A stretch of 64,000 nt of DNA from Gemmatirosa kalamazoonensis (GCF_000522985.1 NZ_CP007128.1:2712220-2776219), one strand, 5' to 3'. Numbered from the stretch's first letter, positions 16,848 through 29,147 are shown. Numbers and translations are program-made. The notes: generated by a model not told the origin, from the letters alone.

Positions 16848-19800
16848 TCGCTTGTCGAGGAGCGACGATGACCGGACTCCCCGAACGGCAGGGGCTCTAC
16901 GACCCGCGGTTCGAGCACGACGCGTGCGGCATCGGCTTCGTCGCGCACGTCGGCGGCGTCGCCTCGCACGACGTCGTCGCGCAGGCGCTGCGACTGTTAG
17001 GCAACATGGCGCACCGCGGCGGTGCCGGCTGCGATCCGTGCACCGGGGACGGCGCCGGCGTGCTGCTGCAGCTCCCGCACGCGCTGCTCGCCGCGTCCAT
17101 GGAGCCGCACGGCGTCACGCTGCCCGCGCCGGGGCGCTACGGCGTGGGCATGCTGTTCCTCCCGCAGGACGAGGCCGAGCGCCACGCGTGCGAGCTCGTG
17201 CTCGAGCAGGTCGTGGCCGAGGAGGGATGCGCAGTGCTCGGCTGGCGCGACGTGCCGTGCGCCGCCGAGCACATCGGCGACGTCGCGCGCCGCTCCGCGC
17301 CGGTGATCCGGCAGGTGTTCGTCGACGCGCGCCGCCACCTCGGACGCCGGGCGTTCGAGCGGCGGCTGTACATCATCCGCCGACAGGTGGAGAACGCGCT
17401 CGGCGCGCGCGGCGGCTTCTACGTCGCGAGCCTCTCGTCGCGCACGGTCGTGTACAAGGGGCTCGTCACGCCGGCGCAGCTCCCGCTGTTCTACACGGAT
17501 CTCGCCGACCCCCGCCTGGCGAGCGCGCTCGCGCTCGTGCACTCGCGCTTCTCGACGAACACGTTCCCCACCTGGGCGCGCGCGCACCCGTACCGCTTCC
17601 TCTGCCACAACGGCGAGATCAACACGCTGCGCGGCAACCAGAACTGGATGCGCGTGCGCGAGGGCAACATGCGGCCGGGCCGCTTCGGCGACGACCTGCA
17701 GAAGCTCTACCCGCTCGTCGGTGAGGACCAGAGCGACTCGGCGTGCGTCGACAACGTGCTCGAGTTCCTCGTGCAGGGCGGGCGCTCGCTGCCGCACGCG
17801 ATGATGATGCTCGTGCCGGAGGCGTGGGAGGGGAACCGGCAGATGGACCTCGACCGCCGCGGCTTCTACGAGTTCCACTCCGCGATGATGGAGGCGTGGG
17901 ACGGACCGGCGGCGATCGCGTTCACCGACGGTCGCCGCATCGGCGCGACGCTCGACCGCAACGGCCTCCGCCCCGGGCGCTGGCTCGTCACCGACGACGA
18001 CGTCGTGGTGCTCGCGTCGGAGGCGGGCGCGCTCGACGTGCCGCCGCAGCGCGTGAAGCAGCAGGGCCGGCTCCAGCCCGGCCGCATGTTCCTCGTCGAC
18101 ACCGGCGCCGGCCGCGTCATCACCGACGACGAGATCAAGCGTCGCGTCGCGTCGCGCCGCCCGTACCGCGCGTGGGTGGCGACGAACCGCGTCGGCATCG
18201 ACGAGCTGCCGGAGCCGCTCGCGCTGCCGCAGCCCGACGCCGCCGCGCTGCGCGAGCGGCAGGCCGCGTTCGGCTACACGGCCGAGGAGCTGCGCATGGT
18301 GCTCGCGCCGATGGCGACGAGCGGCGAGGAGCCGACCGGATCGATGGGGAGCGACACGCCGCTCGCCGTGCTCTCCGAGCGGCCGCAGCTCCTGTTCCGG
18401 TACTTCCGTCAGCTCTTCGCGCAGGTCACCAACCCGCCGATCGATCCGATTCGCGAGCAGCTCGTGATGTCGCTCGCGACGAACATCGGCCCGCGCGCGA
18501 ACCTGCACGGCGAGCATCCCGCCCAGGCGCGGCGCGTGCGCGTGAAGGGGCCGGTGCTCACGAACGCGCAGCTCGACAAGATCGCGAACATCGTCGACCA
18601 CCGGTTCCGCGCGAAGACGCTGCGCATGCTGTTCCCGGCGTCGGGCGGCGCGCGTGCACTGGCGCAGGCGGTCGAGGCGCTCTGCCGGCAGGCCGCGCAG
18701 GCGATCCGCGAGGGGCACACGCTGCTCATCCTCAGCGACCGCGGGGTGAGCGCCGACTGGGCGCCGATCCCGTCGCTGCTCGCGACGAGCGCGGTGCACC
18801 ATCATCTCATCCGCGAGAAGCTGCGCACCGAGGCGGGGCTCATCGTGCAGACCGGCGAGGCGCGTGAGGTCGCGCACTTCGCGCTGCTCATCGGCTACGG
18901 CGCGGGCACGGTGAACCCGTACCTCGCATTCGAGACGCTCACCGACCTGGCGCGCGGTGGCCAGCTGCCCGAGGGGCTCGACGAGGCGGCCGCGCACGCG
19001 AAGTACATCAAGGCGGTGGAGAAGGGACTGCTGAAGATCCTGTCGAAGATGGGGATCTCGACCGTGCAGTCGTACTGCGGCGCGCAGATCTTCGAGGCGT
19101 TAGGCCTCGGCCCGCGGCTCGTGGAGCGGCACTTCACGGGGACGCCGTCGCGCATCGGCGGCATCGAGATGCCCGAGGTCGCGGAGGAGACGCTGCGCCG
19201 CCACGCCGCGGCGTTCGGCCAGCTCGATACGCCGATGCTGGAGCCGGGCGGCGAGTACCACTGGCGCGTGCAGGGCGAGCACCATCACTGGAACCCGCGC
19301 ACGGTCGCCGCGCTGCAGCACGCCGCGACCGAGCGCAGCGCCGAGAAATACGAGCGGTTCGCCGAGCTCGCGAACGCCGAGGCGGCGCGCACCACGGTGC
19401 GCGGGCTGCTCGACTTCGCGGAGCGCGAGCCCGTCCCGCTCGACGACGTGGAGCCCGCGGCGAACATCGTGCGCCGCTTCGTCACCGGCGCGATGTCGTT
19501 CGGGTCGCTGAGCAAGGAAGCGCACGAGATGCTCGCGCACGCGATGAACCGCATCGGCGGGCGGAGCAACAGCGGCGAGGGGGGCGAGGAGCCGGAGCGC
19601 TACGGCACGGAGCGCAACAGCGCCATCAAGCAGGTGGCGTCGGCGCGCTTCGGCGTGACGGCCGAGTATCTCGTCAACGCGCGCGAGCTGCAGATCAAGA
19701 TCGCGCAGGGCGCGAAGCCCGGCGAGGGCGGCCAGCTGCCCGGCCACAAGGTGGACGCGACGATCGCGCGCACGCGCTACGCGACGCCGGGTGTGACGCT

Positions 19801-21428
19801 CATCTCGCCGCCGCCGCACCACGACATCTACTCCATCGAGGATCTCGCGCAGCTCGTCTTCGACCTGAAGAACGTGAACCCGCGCGCCGCCGTGTCGGTG
19901 AAGCTCGTGGCCGAGGTGGGCGTGGGCACGGTGGCCGCCGGCGTGGCGAAGGCGCGCGCGGATCTCATCGTCATCTCGGGCGACTCCGGCGGCACGGGCG
20001 CGTCGCCGCTGTCGTCCATCAAGCACGCCGGCATCCCGTGGGAGCTCGGGCTGGCCGAGGCGCATCAGACGCTCGTGCTGAACGACCTGCGCGGCCGCGT
20101 GCGTCTGCAGACCGACGGCCAGCTGAAGACCGGCCGCGACGTGGTGGTCGCCGCGTTGCTGGGCGCCGAGGAGTTCGGGTTCGCGACGGCGCCGCTCGTC
20201 GTCGGCGGGTGCGTGATGATGCGCAAGTGCCATCTCAACACGTGCCCCGTCGGCATCGCCACGCAGGATCCCGTGCTGCGCGCGAAGTTCAAGGGGCAGC
20301 CCGACCACGTCGTGGAGTACTTCTTCTTCGTGGCGGAGGAGGCGCGGCGCATCATGGCGCGACTCGGCTTCCGCCGCATGGACGACATGATCGGGCGCAC
20401 CGACGCGCTGCGGCCGGCGGATCTCGACGACCACTGGAAGGCGCGCACGCTCGACCTCTCGCCGCTGCTGTTCCAGCCGGCGGTCGCGCCCGACGCCGCG
20501 CGGCGCTACGCGTGCGAGTCGGTGGACCTCCTCGTCGGCGCGCTCGACCACGAGCTGATCGCCGCCGCGGGTCCCGCGCTCGAGTCGCGCGCGCCGGTGC
20601 GCGCGTCGTTCGACATCCGCAACCGCGACCGCAGCGTCGGCGCGATGCTCTCCGGCGAGATCGCGCGGCGCCTCGGCGGCGCGGGGCTCCCGGCGGACAC
20701 GATCCGCTTCCACTTCACCGGCTCGGCCGGGCAGAGCTTCGGCGCGTTCTGCGCGAGCGGCGTGACGCTGGTGCTCGACGGCGAGGCGAACGACCACGTC
20801 GGCAAGGGACTCTCCGGCGGTCGACTCGTCGTGCGCGCGCCGAGCGACGCGGGCTTCGACCCCGCGACGGCGACGCTCGTCGGCAACGTCGCCCTCTACG
20901 GCGCGACCGGGGGCGAGCTGTACGTCGCCGGCGGCGCGGGGGAGCGGTTCGCCGTGCGCAACAGCGGCGCCGTCGCGGTGGTGGAAGGCGTCGGCGACCA
21001 CGGGTGCGAGTACATGACCGGCGGCGTCGTGGTCGTGCTGGGCGGCACGGGGCGCAACTTCGCCGCCGGCATGAGCGGCGGCGTGGCGTTCGTGCTCGAC
21101 GACGACGGCACGCTCGCCGGCCGGTGCAATCTCGCGCTCGTGGAGCTCGAGCCGGCGGCGCGCAAGTCCGACCTCGCGCTCGTGCGGCGGCTCGTCAGGC
21201 AGCATCTGCGACACACCGGCAGTCAGCGCGCGCGGCGCATCCTGCAGGACTGGGATGCGGTGTCCGCGCGGTTCGTTCGCGTGATGCCGACGGAGTACCG
21301 GCGGGTGCTGGAGCAGCGCGAGCGCGAGGCGCGCGAGGGACGCGAGCGCGAGCGGCGCGCGCGCACGGCGGAGCACGAGGCGTTGGGCGCGGCGGCGGCG
21401 GAGCAACGACAGACGCGGAGGAGCGGCG

Positions 21429-22823
<1,395 letters not shown>

Positions 22824-22858
22824 CGACGGGAGCGGAACGGCGTTCCTTTCACGGCGCC

Positions 22859-22886
22859 GGCGCAGCATCGCCGGCGATGCTGCGCC
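22859..22886. terminator. 28-base perfect palindrome after gltD
   Basis: The 14-base arm ggcgcagcatcgcc is followed directly by its exact complement, with no loop, 36 bases after the gltD stop. It can form a hairpin that ends the gltBD message or a cruciform. Half of it, GGCGATGCTGCGC, also occurs at 14274-14286. Confidence 0.5.
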
Positions 22887-22922
22887 GTGACGCGCAAATA
22901 CCGTCGCATACCGCTCGACAGC

Positions 22923-22978
22923 GCAGCACGGCGCCGTTCGACGGTGTGAGACGCGGTTTGCGCAGCATGGCGCCGTAC
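22923..22978 (-). repeat. Diverged intergenic repeat, copy B
   Basis: On the minus strand it reads TACGGCGC, then GTCTCACACCG after 17 bases, then ACGGCG, in register with copy A at 14293-14348. Further gcgccgtacc words follow to about 23010. The region from 22824 to 23080 holds no gene. Confidence 0.45.
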
Positions 22979-23082
22979 CGCCCGCGCCGTACCGCCCGCG
23001 CCGTCACCGGCGCCGGCGCCGGCGACGGTGCCGTCCCGCTCGCACCGTTGCGTCGACGCCGCACCATGGGTCGATCGCACCA

Positions 23083-23110
23083 TTGCCAATTCCCCCGGCT
23101 GCCGTAACTA
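23083..23110 (+). promoter_or_regulatory. Sigma-70-like promoter of the PPC lipoprotein
   Basis: TTGCCA (23083-23088), a 16-base spacer and TAACTA (23105-23110) resemble a housekeeping promoter. The transcript would have a leader of about 70 bases with GGGAGGGG just before the ATG at 23189. Confidence 0.45.
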
Positions 23111-23188
23111 TGGCGTCCGAGGCGGTGCAGTCCCGCCTGCAAGACGGGCATCGTCGCGCCCGTCCCGATACCGTTGCCGGGAGGGGCC

Positions 23189-25474
23189 ATGAGAAGGGAT
23201 GCCACACGCCGCTGGCGGCTTGCGCTGGGGAGCGCGCTGCTGGCCGCCGCGTGTCAGGGAGGCGATTCGGTCGCGCCGCGCGTGCGCGCGCCCGCCACGC
23301 CGTCCATCGTCGCGGCGGCCACGGAAGACGATCCGTGCACCGTCGGCACGTCGATCGCCGTGAACCAGACGATCAACGGCTCGCTGCAGAGCACCGACTG
23401 CAAGCTCGACGACGGCAGCTACGCCGACATCTACGTCCTGAACGTCACCACCACGGCGACGATCCGGATCGACATGACGAGCGGCGTGTTCGACACCTAC
23501 CTGCTGCTCGCGAACTCGAACGGCGACGACCTCGGGCAGGACAACGACGGCGGCGGCGGCACGAACGCGCGCATGCAGCTCTCGCTCGGCCCCGGGCAGT
23601 ACTACATCCTCGCGAACTCGTATGCGCCCGGCGCGTTCGGCGCGTACACCATCAGCGTGACCGCGGTCGGCGGCACGAGCGGGAGCGGCAACGGCGGCGG
23701 CCCTGGCGGCACGACGTGCAGCACGACGCCGATCTCGCTGAACCAGCAGGCCAACGGCACGCTCTCGACGTCGAGCTGCCGCCTCACCGACGGCTCGCTC
23801 GCGAACGCGCACACGCTCTCGCTCACGTCGTCGACGACGGTGCAGATCGAGATGCGCTCCTCCGCGTTCGACGCGTACCTGATCCTCACCGACGCCACCG
23901 GCAACCTGATCACGCAGGACGACGACGGCGCCGGCGGCACGAACGCGCGCATCGTGCGCACGCTCGCGCCGGGGAACTACACCATCTGGGCGAACAGCGC
24001 GAGCACCGGCGCGACCGGCGCGTACACGCTCAACGTCACCGGCCTCACGTTCAACGGCGGCATCTCGTGCCAGTCGTCGCCGATCGGGCTCGGACAGACG
24101 GCGTCGGGCACGCTGTCGCAGACCGACTGCCGGCTCGACGACGGCAGCTACGCGCACCCGCACTCGCTGAAGGTCACGTCGTCCGCCACGGTGCAGATCG
24201 ACCTCCGCAGCTCGGCGTTCGACGCGTTCGTGCTCCTCACCGACGCCGGCGGCGCGCCGATCGCGAACGACGACAACAGCGGCGGCGGGACGAACGCGCG
24301 CCTCGTGCGCACGCTGGCCGCGGGCGATTACGTCGTCTGGGCGAACAGCAAGCAGGCCAACGCGACCGGCGAGTACACGCTGGTCATCACCGCCACGGCC
24401 GGCGGCGGCAGCTCCACGGGCGGCGGCACCTGCTCGTCGGGGAGCCTCGCGCTCGGCCAGACCGTCAACGGCACGCTGTCGCCGACCGGCTGTCGCCTGA
24501 ACGACGGCAGCTACGCGAGCCCGTACTCGTTCTCGCTCTCGGCCACGACGACGGTGCGCCTCGACCTGCGCTCGTCGGCGTTCGACGCGAACCTCATCCT
24601 CGCCGACGCCGCGGGCAACGTGCTCGCGCGCGACGACGACGGCGCCGGCGGCACCGACGCGCGCATCGTGCGCTCGCTTCCCGCGGGGCAGTACGTGGCG
24701 TGGGTGACGACGTACGCGGCCGGGGCGAGCGGTGCCTTCCAGCTCACGCTCGCCACGTCGAACTCCACGACGACCTGCTCCTCGGCGGCGACGATCACGC
24801 TCGGCGAGACCGCCAACGGGACGCTCGCGACGAGCGACTGCCAGATGTCCGGCGGCGCCTACGCCGACGCGTACTCGTTCACGATCCCGGCGGGTGCGAG
24901 CCGCAACGTGCAGCTCGACATGAGCAGCACGGCGTTCGACAGCTACGTCATCCTCACGAAGGCCGACGGCAGCATCGTCGCCGAGGACGACAACGACGGC
25001 GGCTCGGGCAACGCGCGCGTCCGCGTCGCGCTCGCCCCGGGGCAGTACGTGATCTACGCGACGAGCTACTCGCCGCAGGCCACCGGCGCCTACCAGCTCA
25101 TGCTGACGGCCAGCGGCAGCGGCGCCACGGAGCCGTGCACGCAGTCGCTGCCGCTCGCGCTCGGGCAGAACGTCTCGGGCGTGCTCGCCTCCACCGACTG
25201 CCGCATGTCGGACGGCTCGTTCGCCGACGTGTACGCGGTGGACATCGCGCAGCCGGTCTCGGTGCAGATCGATCTCAAGAGCACCGCGTTCGATCCGTTC
25301 CTCATCCTCACCGACGCCGGCGGCCGCCAGCTCGCGATGGACGACGACGGCGGCAGCGAGGGCTCGAACGCGCGCATCCGCACGAAGCTGGCGGCGGGGC
25401 GCTACTACATCTACGCGAACAGCTTCGGCGTCACGGGACGCGGCTCGTACACCCTCAGCCTCGTCGTCCGATGA
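23189..25474 (+). CDS. Lipoprotein with six tandem PPC-like beta domains
   Basis: This is a 761-residue predicted surface or periplasmic lipoprotein. The signal ends LLAAAC (Cys22), and GGGAGGGG precedes the ATG. After a short linker there are six consecutive repeats of about 110-120 residues. Each starts with Cys, has a second Cys about 20 residues later in a (D/S)C(K/R)L.DGS motif, then FD.YL.LTDA.G, an acidic DDDGGGGTNAR loop, and GQYYI.A.S...TGAYTL. This matches the bacterial pre-peptidase C-terminal (PPC) domain. Such domains usually flank secreted proteases; here no catalytic domain is present. The two Cys per repeat probably form a disulfide, and the acidic loop may bind Ca2+. Glycan binding or cell-surface scaffolding is possible but unproven. 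Confidence 0.8.
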   Translation: MRRDATRRWRLALGSALLAAACQGGDSVAPRVRAPATPSIVAAATEDDPCTVGTSIAVNQTINGSLQSTDCKLDDGSYADIYVLNVTTTATIRIDMTSGVFDTYLLLANSNGDDLGQDNDGGGGTNARMQLSLGPGQYYILANSYAPGAFGAYTISVTAVGGTSGSGNGGGPGGTTCSTTPISLNQQANGTLSTSSCRLTDGSLANAHTLSLTSSTTVQIEMRSSAFDAYLILTDATGNLITQDDDGAGGTNARIVRTLAPGNYTIWANSASTGATGAYTLNVTGLTFNGGISCQSSPIGLGQTASGTLSQTDCRLDDGSYAHPHSLKVTSSATVQIDLRSSAFDAFVLLTDAGGAPIANDDNSGGGTNARLVRTLAAGDYVVWANSKQANATGEYTLVITATAGGGSSTGGGTCSSGSLALGQTVNGTLSPTGCRLNDGSYASPYSFSLSATTTVRLDLRSSAFDANLILADAAGNVLARDDDGAGGTDARIVRSLPAGQYVAWVTTYAAGASGAFQLTLATSNSTTTCSSAATITLGETANGTLATSDCQMSGGAYADAYSFTIPAGASRNVQLDMSSTAFDSYVILTKADGSIVAEDDNDGGSGNARVRVALAPGQYVIYATSYSPQATGAYQLMLTASGSGATEPCTQSLPLALGQNVSGVLASTDCRMSDGSFADVYAVDIAQPVSVQIDLKSTAFDPFLILTDAGGRQLAMDDDGGSEGSNARIRTKLAAGRYYIYANSFGVTGRGSYTLSLVVR

Positions 25475-25512
25475 TGCGCCGCGCTCACACGACCCATCTC
25501 CAGGTGACCTCC

Positions 25513-25827
25513 ATGACGCTGCGGCTCTGCTGCCTCGCCGCGCTCACGCTCGCCGCCGCGCCGCTCGCCGCGCAGCAGCAGCCCGTCGCGCTCCGTCGGC
25601 TGCCGGCGAAGCACGCGACGCTCAAGATCGCCGCGCCGAGCGCTCCCGCCGTCGTGGCGGCGCCGAAGAGCGCCCGGACGCTGAAGGCCGCCGCGGGCGA
25701 TGCGCGGCTCGTCGTGGCGCCGACCGTCGCGCGCGAGCCGAAGCAGCGCGATCTCCTCGTCCGCGCGCCGGTGCCCGCGCCGCCCGACCTGCGCGGGCTG
25801 AAGGCGTCGAAGGCCGCGCGCCAGTAG
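25513..25827 (+). CDS. Small secreted protein of unknown function
   Basis: This is a 104-residue product. The start at 25513 gives a good signal peptide (LRLCCLAALTLAAAPLAA, then QQQ). In-frame ATGs at 25471 and 25474 overlap the stop of the PPC lipoprotein and would lengthen the N-terminus. The mature part is basic, Ala/Pro/Lys-rich and low in complexity, with repeated AAPK/APS and KAAA words; I recognise no domain. The tight coupling suggests co-expression with the lipoprotein and export to the same compartment. An 18-base-pair hairpin lies just downstream. Confidence 0.6.
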   Translation: MTLRLCCLAALTLAAAPLAAQQQPVALRRLPAKHATLKIAAPSAPAVVAAPKSARTLKAAAGDARLVVAPTVAREPKQRDLLVRAPVPAPPDLRGLKASKAARQ

Positions 25828-25867
25828 CGCGTCGGGCAGTCGGGCAGTCGGTCAGCCAGTCCGTCGC

Positions 25868-25907
25868 ACGAGCGCGGTCGGCGTCAGAGGACGCCGACCG
25901 CGCTCGT
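25868..25907. terminator. Perfect 18-bp convergent terminator hairpin
   Basis: Arm 25868-25885 (acgagcgcggtcggcgtc) is fully complementary to 25890-25907 around a four-base AGAG loop. It lies at the meeting point of the small secreted gene and the DUF1501 gene, and its inner part encodes the last residues and stop of DUF1501. No T-run is present. Confidence 0.65.
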
Positions 25908-27173
25908 CGCGTCGAACCCCGGGAAGATCCGATCGAGCTGCGTGGCGCCGAGGTGCTTGCGCGTGACTTCGGCGAACACCGCGCGGAAGTCGGTGGTGAG
26001 CGCGAGGTCGCGCCCCTCGTTCAGCTGCTCGGGCGCGAGCCCCGGCCAGCGGCCATGCACCTTGTGCCCGTGCACCGAGCCGCCGATGACGAACATCGTG
26101 CCGGCGTGCCCGTGGTCCGTGCCCCCGGTGCCGTTCTGCCGGGCCGTGCGTCCGAACTCCGACATCGTGAGGATCACGACGTCGTCCATCCGGTCGCCGA
26201 GGTCCGCGACGAGCGCGGAGATGGAGCGCGCGAGCTCGTCGAGCCGGTTCGCGAGCTGGCCGTTCGCGGCGCCCTGGTTCACGTGCGTGTCCCAGCCGCC
26301 GATGTCGGCGAACGCGATCTCGAGTCCCACGTCGGCCTTGATGAGCTGCGCGATCTGCATCAGCCGCTGGCCGAACTGCGTGCGCGGGTAGTCGGCCCCG
26401 TTCTGCGGCGCATACTGCTTGGGGTTGGCCGAGCGCAGGATCTTCATCGCCTCGAACATCTCGTTGCCCGCGCCGTGCACGAGGTCCGCGCTCCCGGTGC
26501 GGTACAGCGCCTCGAGGCGCGCCTCGGCGTCGCTGCCGCTCGCGCGGATCGTGAAGTCGTCGATGCTGCTCATCGCGACCGACGGGGCCGGGCCCTGCAG
26601 CACGCGCGGCGTCTGCGCGGTCATCGCGACGGCGCGGAACGGGTTGCCGTGGGCGTCCACCAATCCGTTAGGCGTGGCGTCCGTCGCGTGCGTCGCGCAG
26701 CCGGCCTCGCAGGTGCCGCGTACGGCGAGGTAGCGGTTGAGCCACCCGTCGTGCGTGTCCTTCCGGTCGGGCGTCGCCGTCTCCATGTAGTCCTGCGCGT
26801 CGAAGTGCGAGCGCGTCGCGCTCGGGCTCCCGACGGCGTGGATCGGCGCCAGCAGGCCACGGTCCCACAGCGGCTTCATCGGCGCGAGCGACGGGTGCAG
26901 GCCGAAGAAGCCGTCGAGGTCGATCGCGCCCTGCGGGCGTCCCGGCTGCGCGATGCCGATGTTCGGGCGCAGCTCGTAGTACGACCGGTCGCCGAACGGC
27001 ACCACCACGTTCAGCGCGTCGGCCGCGCCGCGCTGGAACAGGCAGATCAGCACCTTGCCGCGGCGCGTGCGCGTCAGGTCCTGCGCGAACACGGAGCGGC
27101 GCAGGAAGCTGGGGCTCAGCCCCATCGTCACGAGCGCCAGCGCGCCCGACTTCAGGAAGACTCGGCGTTGCAT
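25884..27173 (-). CDS. DUF1501 family exported protein
   Basis: This is a 429-residue protein. The N-terminus MQRRVFLKSGALALVTMGL is a twin-arginine type signal, so the folded protein is probably exported. The body has GKVLICLFQRGAADALNVVVP, DLDGFFGLHPSLAPM, a central Asp/His-rich stretch, and SEFGRTARQNGTGGTDHGHAG with VIGGSVHGHKVHGRWPG. These are the conserved blocks of the DUF1501 family, which has a sulfatase/alkaline-phosphatase-like fold. The biochemical role is unknown. It follows the DUF1800 gene with a 19-base gap. The pair is widely conserved together in Gram-negative bacteria, so it probably acts as a unit. Confidence 0.88.
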   Translation of the reverse strand: MQRRVFLKSGALALVTMGLSPSFLRRSVFAQDLTRTRRGKVLICLFQRGAADALNVVVPFGDRSYYELRPNIGIAQPGRPQGAIDLDGFFGLHPSLAPMKPLWDRGLLAPIHAVGSPSATRSHFDAQDYMETATPDRKDTHDGWLNRYLAVRGTCEAGCATHATDATPNGLVDAHGNPFRAVAMTAQTPRVLQGPAPSVAMSSIDDFTIRASGSDAEARLEALYRTGSADLVHGAGNEMFEAMKILRSANPKQYAPQNGADYPRTQFGQRLMQIAQLIKADVGLEIAFADIGGWDTHVNQGAANGQLANRLDELARSISALVADLGDRMDDVVILTMSEFGRTARQNGTGGTDHGHAGTMFVIGGSVHGHKVHGRWPGLAPEQLNEGRDLALTTDFRAVFAEVTRKHLGATQLDRIFPGFDATSAVGVL

Positions 27174-27192
27174 CTGGGTTCTCCGTTAGGCG

Positions 27193-29097
27193 TCAGCGCC
27201 GCTGGAACTCCGGCGCGCCGAGCGCGAGTCCGACGATCTGGGCGAGGCCGTTCAGCGGCGGCAGCTGGCCGATCACGGCGGGCTGCGCGCGCCCGGCACC
27301 CGGCTTGATCGCCTCACGCGCCGCGACCGCGGGGTCGGACGCGAGGCGCTCGGCGCGTCGCTCGGCACGACGGTCGTTCACCGGCGCGGGCGTCATCGTC
27401 ATCGCCGTCGTATCGGTGTCGGCCGAGTCGATCGCGGCCTGCGAGCCGGCGCGGGCGAGCAGTGGGTTCTCGCCGGAGACGAGCACCGCGCGCGTGTCGG
27501 GCGACACCGCGCCGCCGAACAGCGCGGCGACGACGCCGTCCACCTGCTGCTCGCGCGGCGCGCCGCGCAGCCTCGCCGCCACCGGCCACTCGCCGAGGCG
27601 CGCGCCGGGCAGCCGGTTCGCGGCGACGACGAGCCCGAAGTTGATCCGGTTGAGGATCGCGCCGGTGTTCATCCAGGCGTCGCCCGTCTCCGGGTAGCCG
27701 TTCGGGTCGGAGTGGCCGAAGATCGGCTCCCCCAGTCGCCCGATGAGCTGCGCCGTTCGGGGCGTCGTGTCGACCTGGGCGCCGAGCGCGCGCGCCGCGC
27801 TCACCACGAGCTCGAACGGCGACTTCACCTTCGCGCGGTAGGCGCTCTGCGAGAAGAACTCCGGCGACGTGACGATCGTGCGCAGCGTCTCGCGGATGTC
27901 GCCGTCGGTGCGCGTGAACGTCGCCGCCGCGCGCGCCACGAGCGCCGCCGACGGCGTGTCGCTCACGAACCGCCGCGCGAGCTTGTACGCGATGAACCGC
28001 GCCGTCGACGGGTGATGCGCGACGATGTCGAGCACCTCCTCGCCGTCCTCGACGCCGCGCCCGGCGGCGAGCTTGTGGCCGAGCACGACCTTCGCGTCGG
28101 CGTCGTGCGCCTCCGGCCGGAACACGAAGCCGCCGCCCTGCGCCGGCCCCTTGATCGACCACCCCGTGAGCGCGCGCGCGACCTCGATGACGTCCTTCTG
28201 CGTGTAGCCGCCGTCGACGCCGAGCGTGTGCAGCTCCATGAGCTCGCGCGCGTAGTTCTCGTTCAGCCCGCGCGGCCGCCGCTGCTGGAGCTGGGCGCCT
28301 AACTGCAGCGCGCGCTGCCGCTCCTCGGGCGTCATCCGGGCCAGCCGCCGCTGGAGCGCGAGCCGCTGCTGCGGCGCCAGCCCCCCGCCGCGGGGCGCGG
28401 CGCGCAGGGTCGTGTGCGTGCTGTCCGCGATGCTCTGGAAGTTGTCGAGGTACTGCAGCATCGCGTCACTGTGCGCTACCGCACCGAGCAGGTCGCGGAA
28501 CTTGCCGAGCGCGTTGGCGCGGATCGTCGCGTCGTACGCCGGCAGGTGGTATCGGATGCGGTCCTTGCCCGCGAAGACGTTGAAGTGGTTCTCCCAGAAG
28601 TCAGTCATGACCTCCTGGAGCTGCCGCTCGCTCGCCACCGCGCGCGCGACCTTCGCGGTCTGCAGCTCGCCGACGACGCGGTACGACTCGCGTCCGGCGG
28701 CGCGGATCCGCATCGAGTCCGCCGCGGTCATCGTGGACGACCGGAGCCGCGCGAGGAGCTGCCCCGGCGGCGGGTAGTCGCGCAGCAGCTCCGCGCCCGA
28801 CTTCGCGAGCACCGGGAAGCGCGCCGCGACGAGCGTCGCCGCGCTGTCGGGGAGCCGCTCCGGATGGAGCTGCTCGTCGATCCAGCGGTCGACGCCCATG
28901 GCGCGCACCCGCTCCGCGTCGCCCGGTCGCGGGCCGAACGTGAGGCGGTTGAGCGCCTGCATCACCTGCTGGTCGGCGGTGAGCTCGCGCGCCGCGACGC
29001 TCGCGGGCGACGGGGCGGGCGCGGTGGCGGGGTGGGACGGCGCGCACGCGCCGACGACGAGCGCGGTGAGGGCGATCGAAATTCTTCGGGAGGACAT
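27193..29097 (-). CDS. DUF1800 family lipoprotein
   Basis: This 634-residue protein starts at 29097 to give a lipoprotein signal ending VVGAC (Cys18). Two features mark the DUF1800 family: the early QALNRLTFGPRPGDAERVRAMG with DRWIDEQLHP, and the central FWENHFNVFAGKDR followed by NENYARELMELHTLGVDGGYTQKDV. It is large, mostly helical, and its activity is unknown. It is the upstream partner of the DUF1501 gene. A DUF1800-specific Arg/Gln-rich helical insert lies near 28290-28390. The gap between the two genes contains a GTTAGGC heptamer. I infer an exported two-protein system acting in the periplasm. Confidence 0.88.
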   Translation of the reverse strand: MSSRRISIALTALVVGACAPSHPATAPAPSPASVAARELTADQQVMQALNRLTFGPRPGDAERVRAMGVDRWIDEQLHPERLPDSAATLVAARFPVLAKSGAELLRDYPPPGQLLARLRSSTMTAADSMRIRAAGRESYRVVGELQTAKVARAVASERQLQEVMTDFWENHFNVFAGKDRIRYHLPAYDATIRANALGKFRDLLGAVAHSDAMLQYLDNFQSIADSTHTTLRAAPRGGGLAPQQRLALQRRLARMTPEERQRALQLGAQLQQRRPRGLNENYARELMELHTLGVDGGYTQKDVIEVARALTGWSIKGPAQGGGFVFRPEAHDADAKVVLGHKLAAGRGVEDGEEVLDIVAHHPSTARFIAYKLARRFVSDTPSAALVARAAATFTRTDGDIRETLRTIVTSPEFFSQSAYRAKVKSPFELVVSAARALGAQVDTTPRTAQLIGRLGEPIFGHSDPNGYPETGDAWMNTGAILNRINFGLVVAANRLPGARLGEWPVAARLRGAPREQQVDGVVAALFGGAVSPDTRAVLVSGENPLLARAGSQAAIDSADTDTTAMTMTPAPVNDRRAERRAERLASDPAVAAREAIKPGAGRAQPAVIGQLPPLNGLAQIVGLALGAPEFQRR

Positions 29098-29147
29098 CGG
29101 CGTGGCTCCGTGATGACACTCTTGGGACGACGCGCGCCCCGCGGCGT

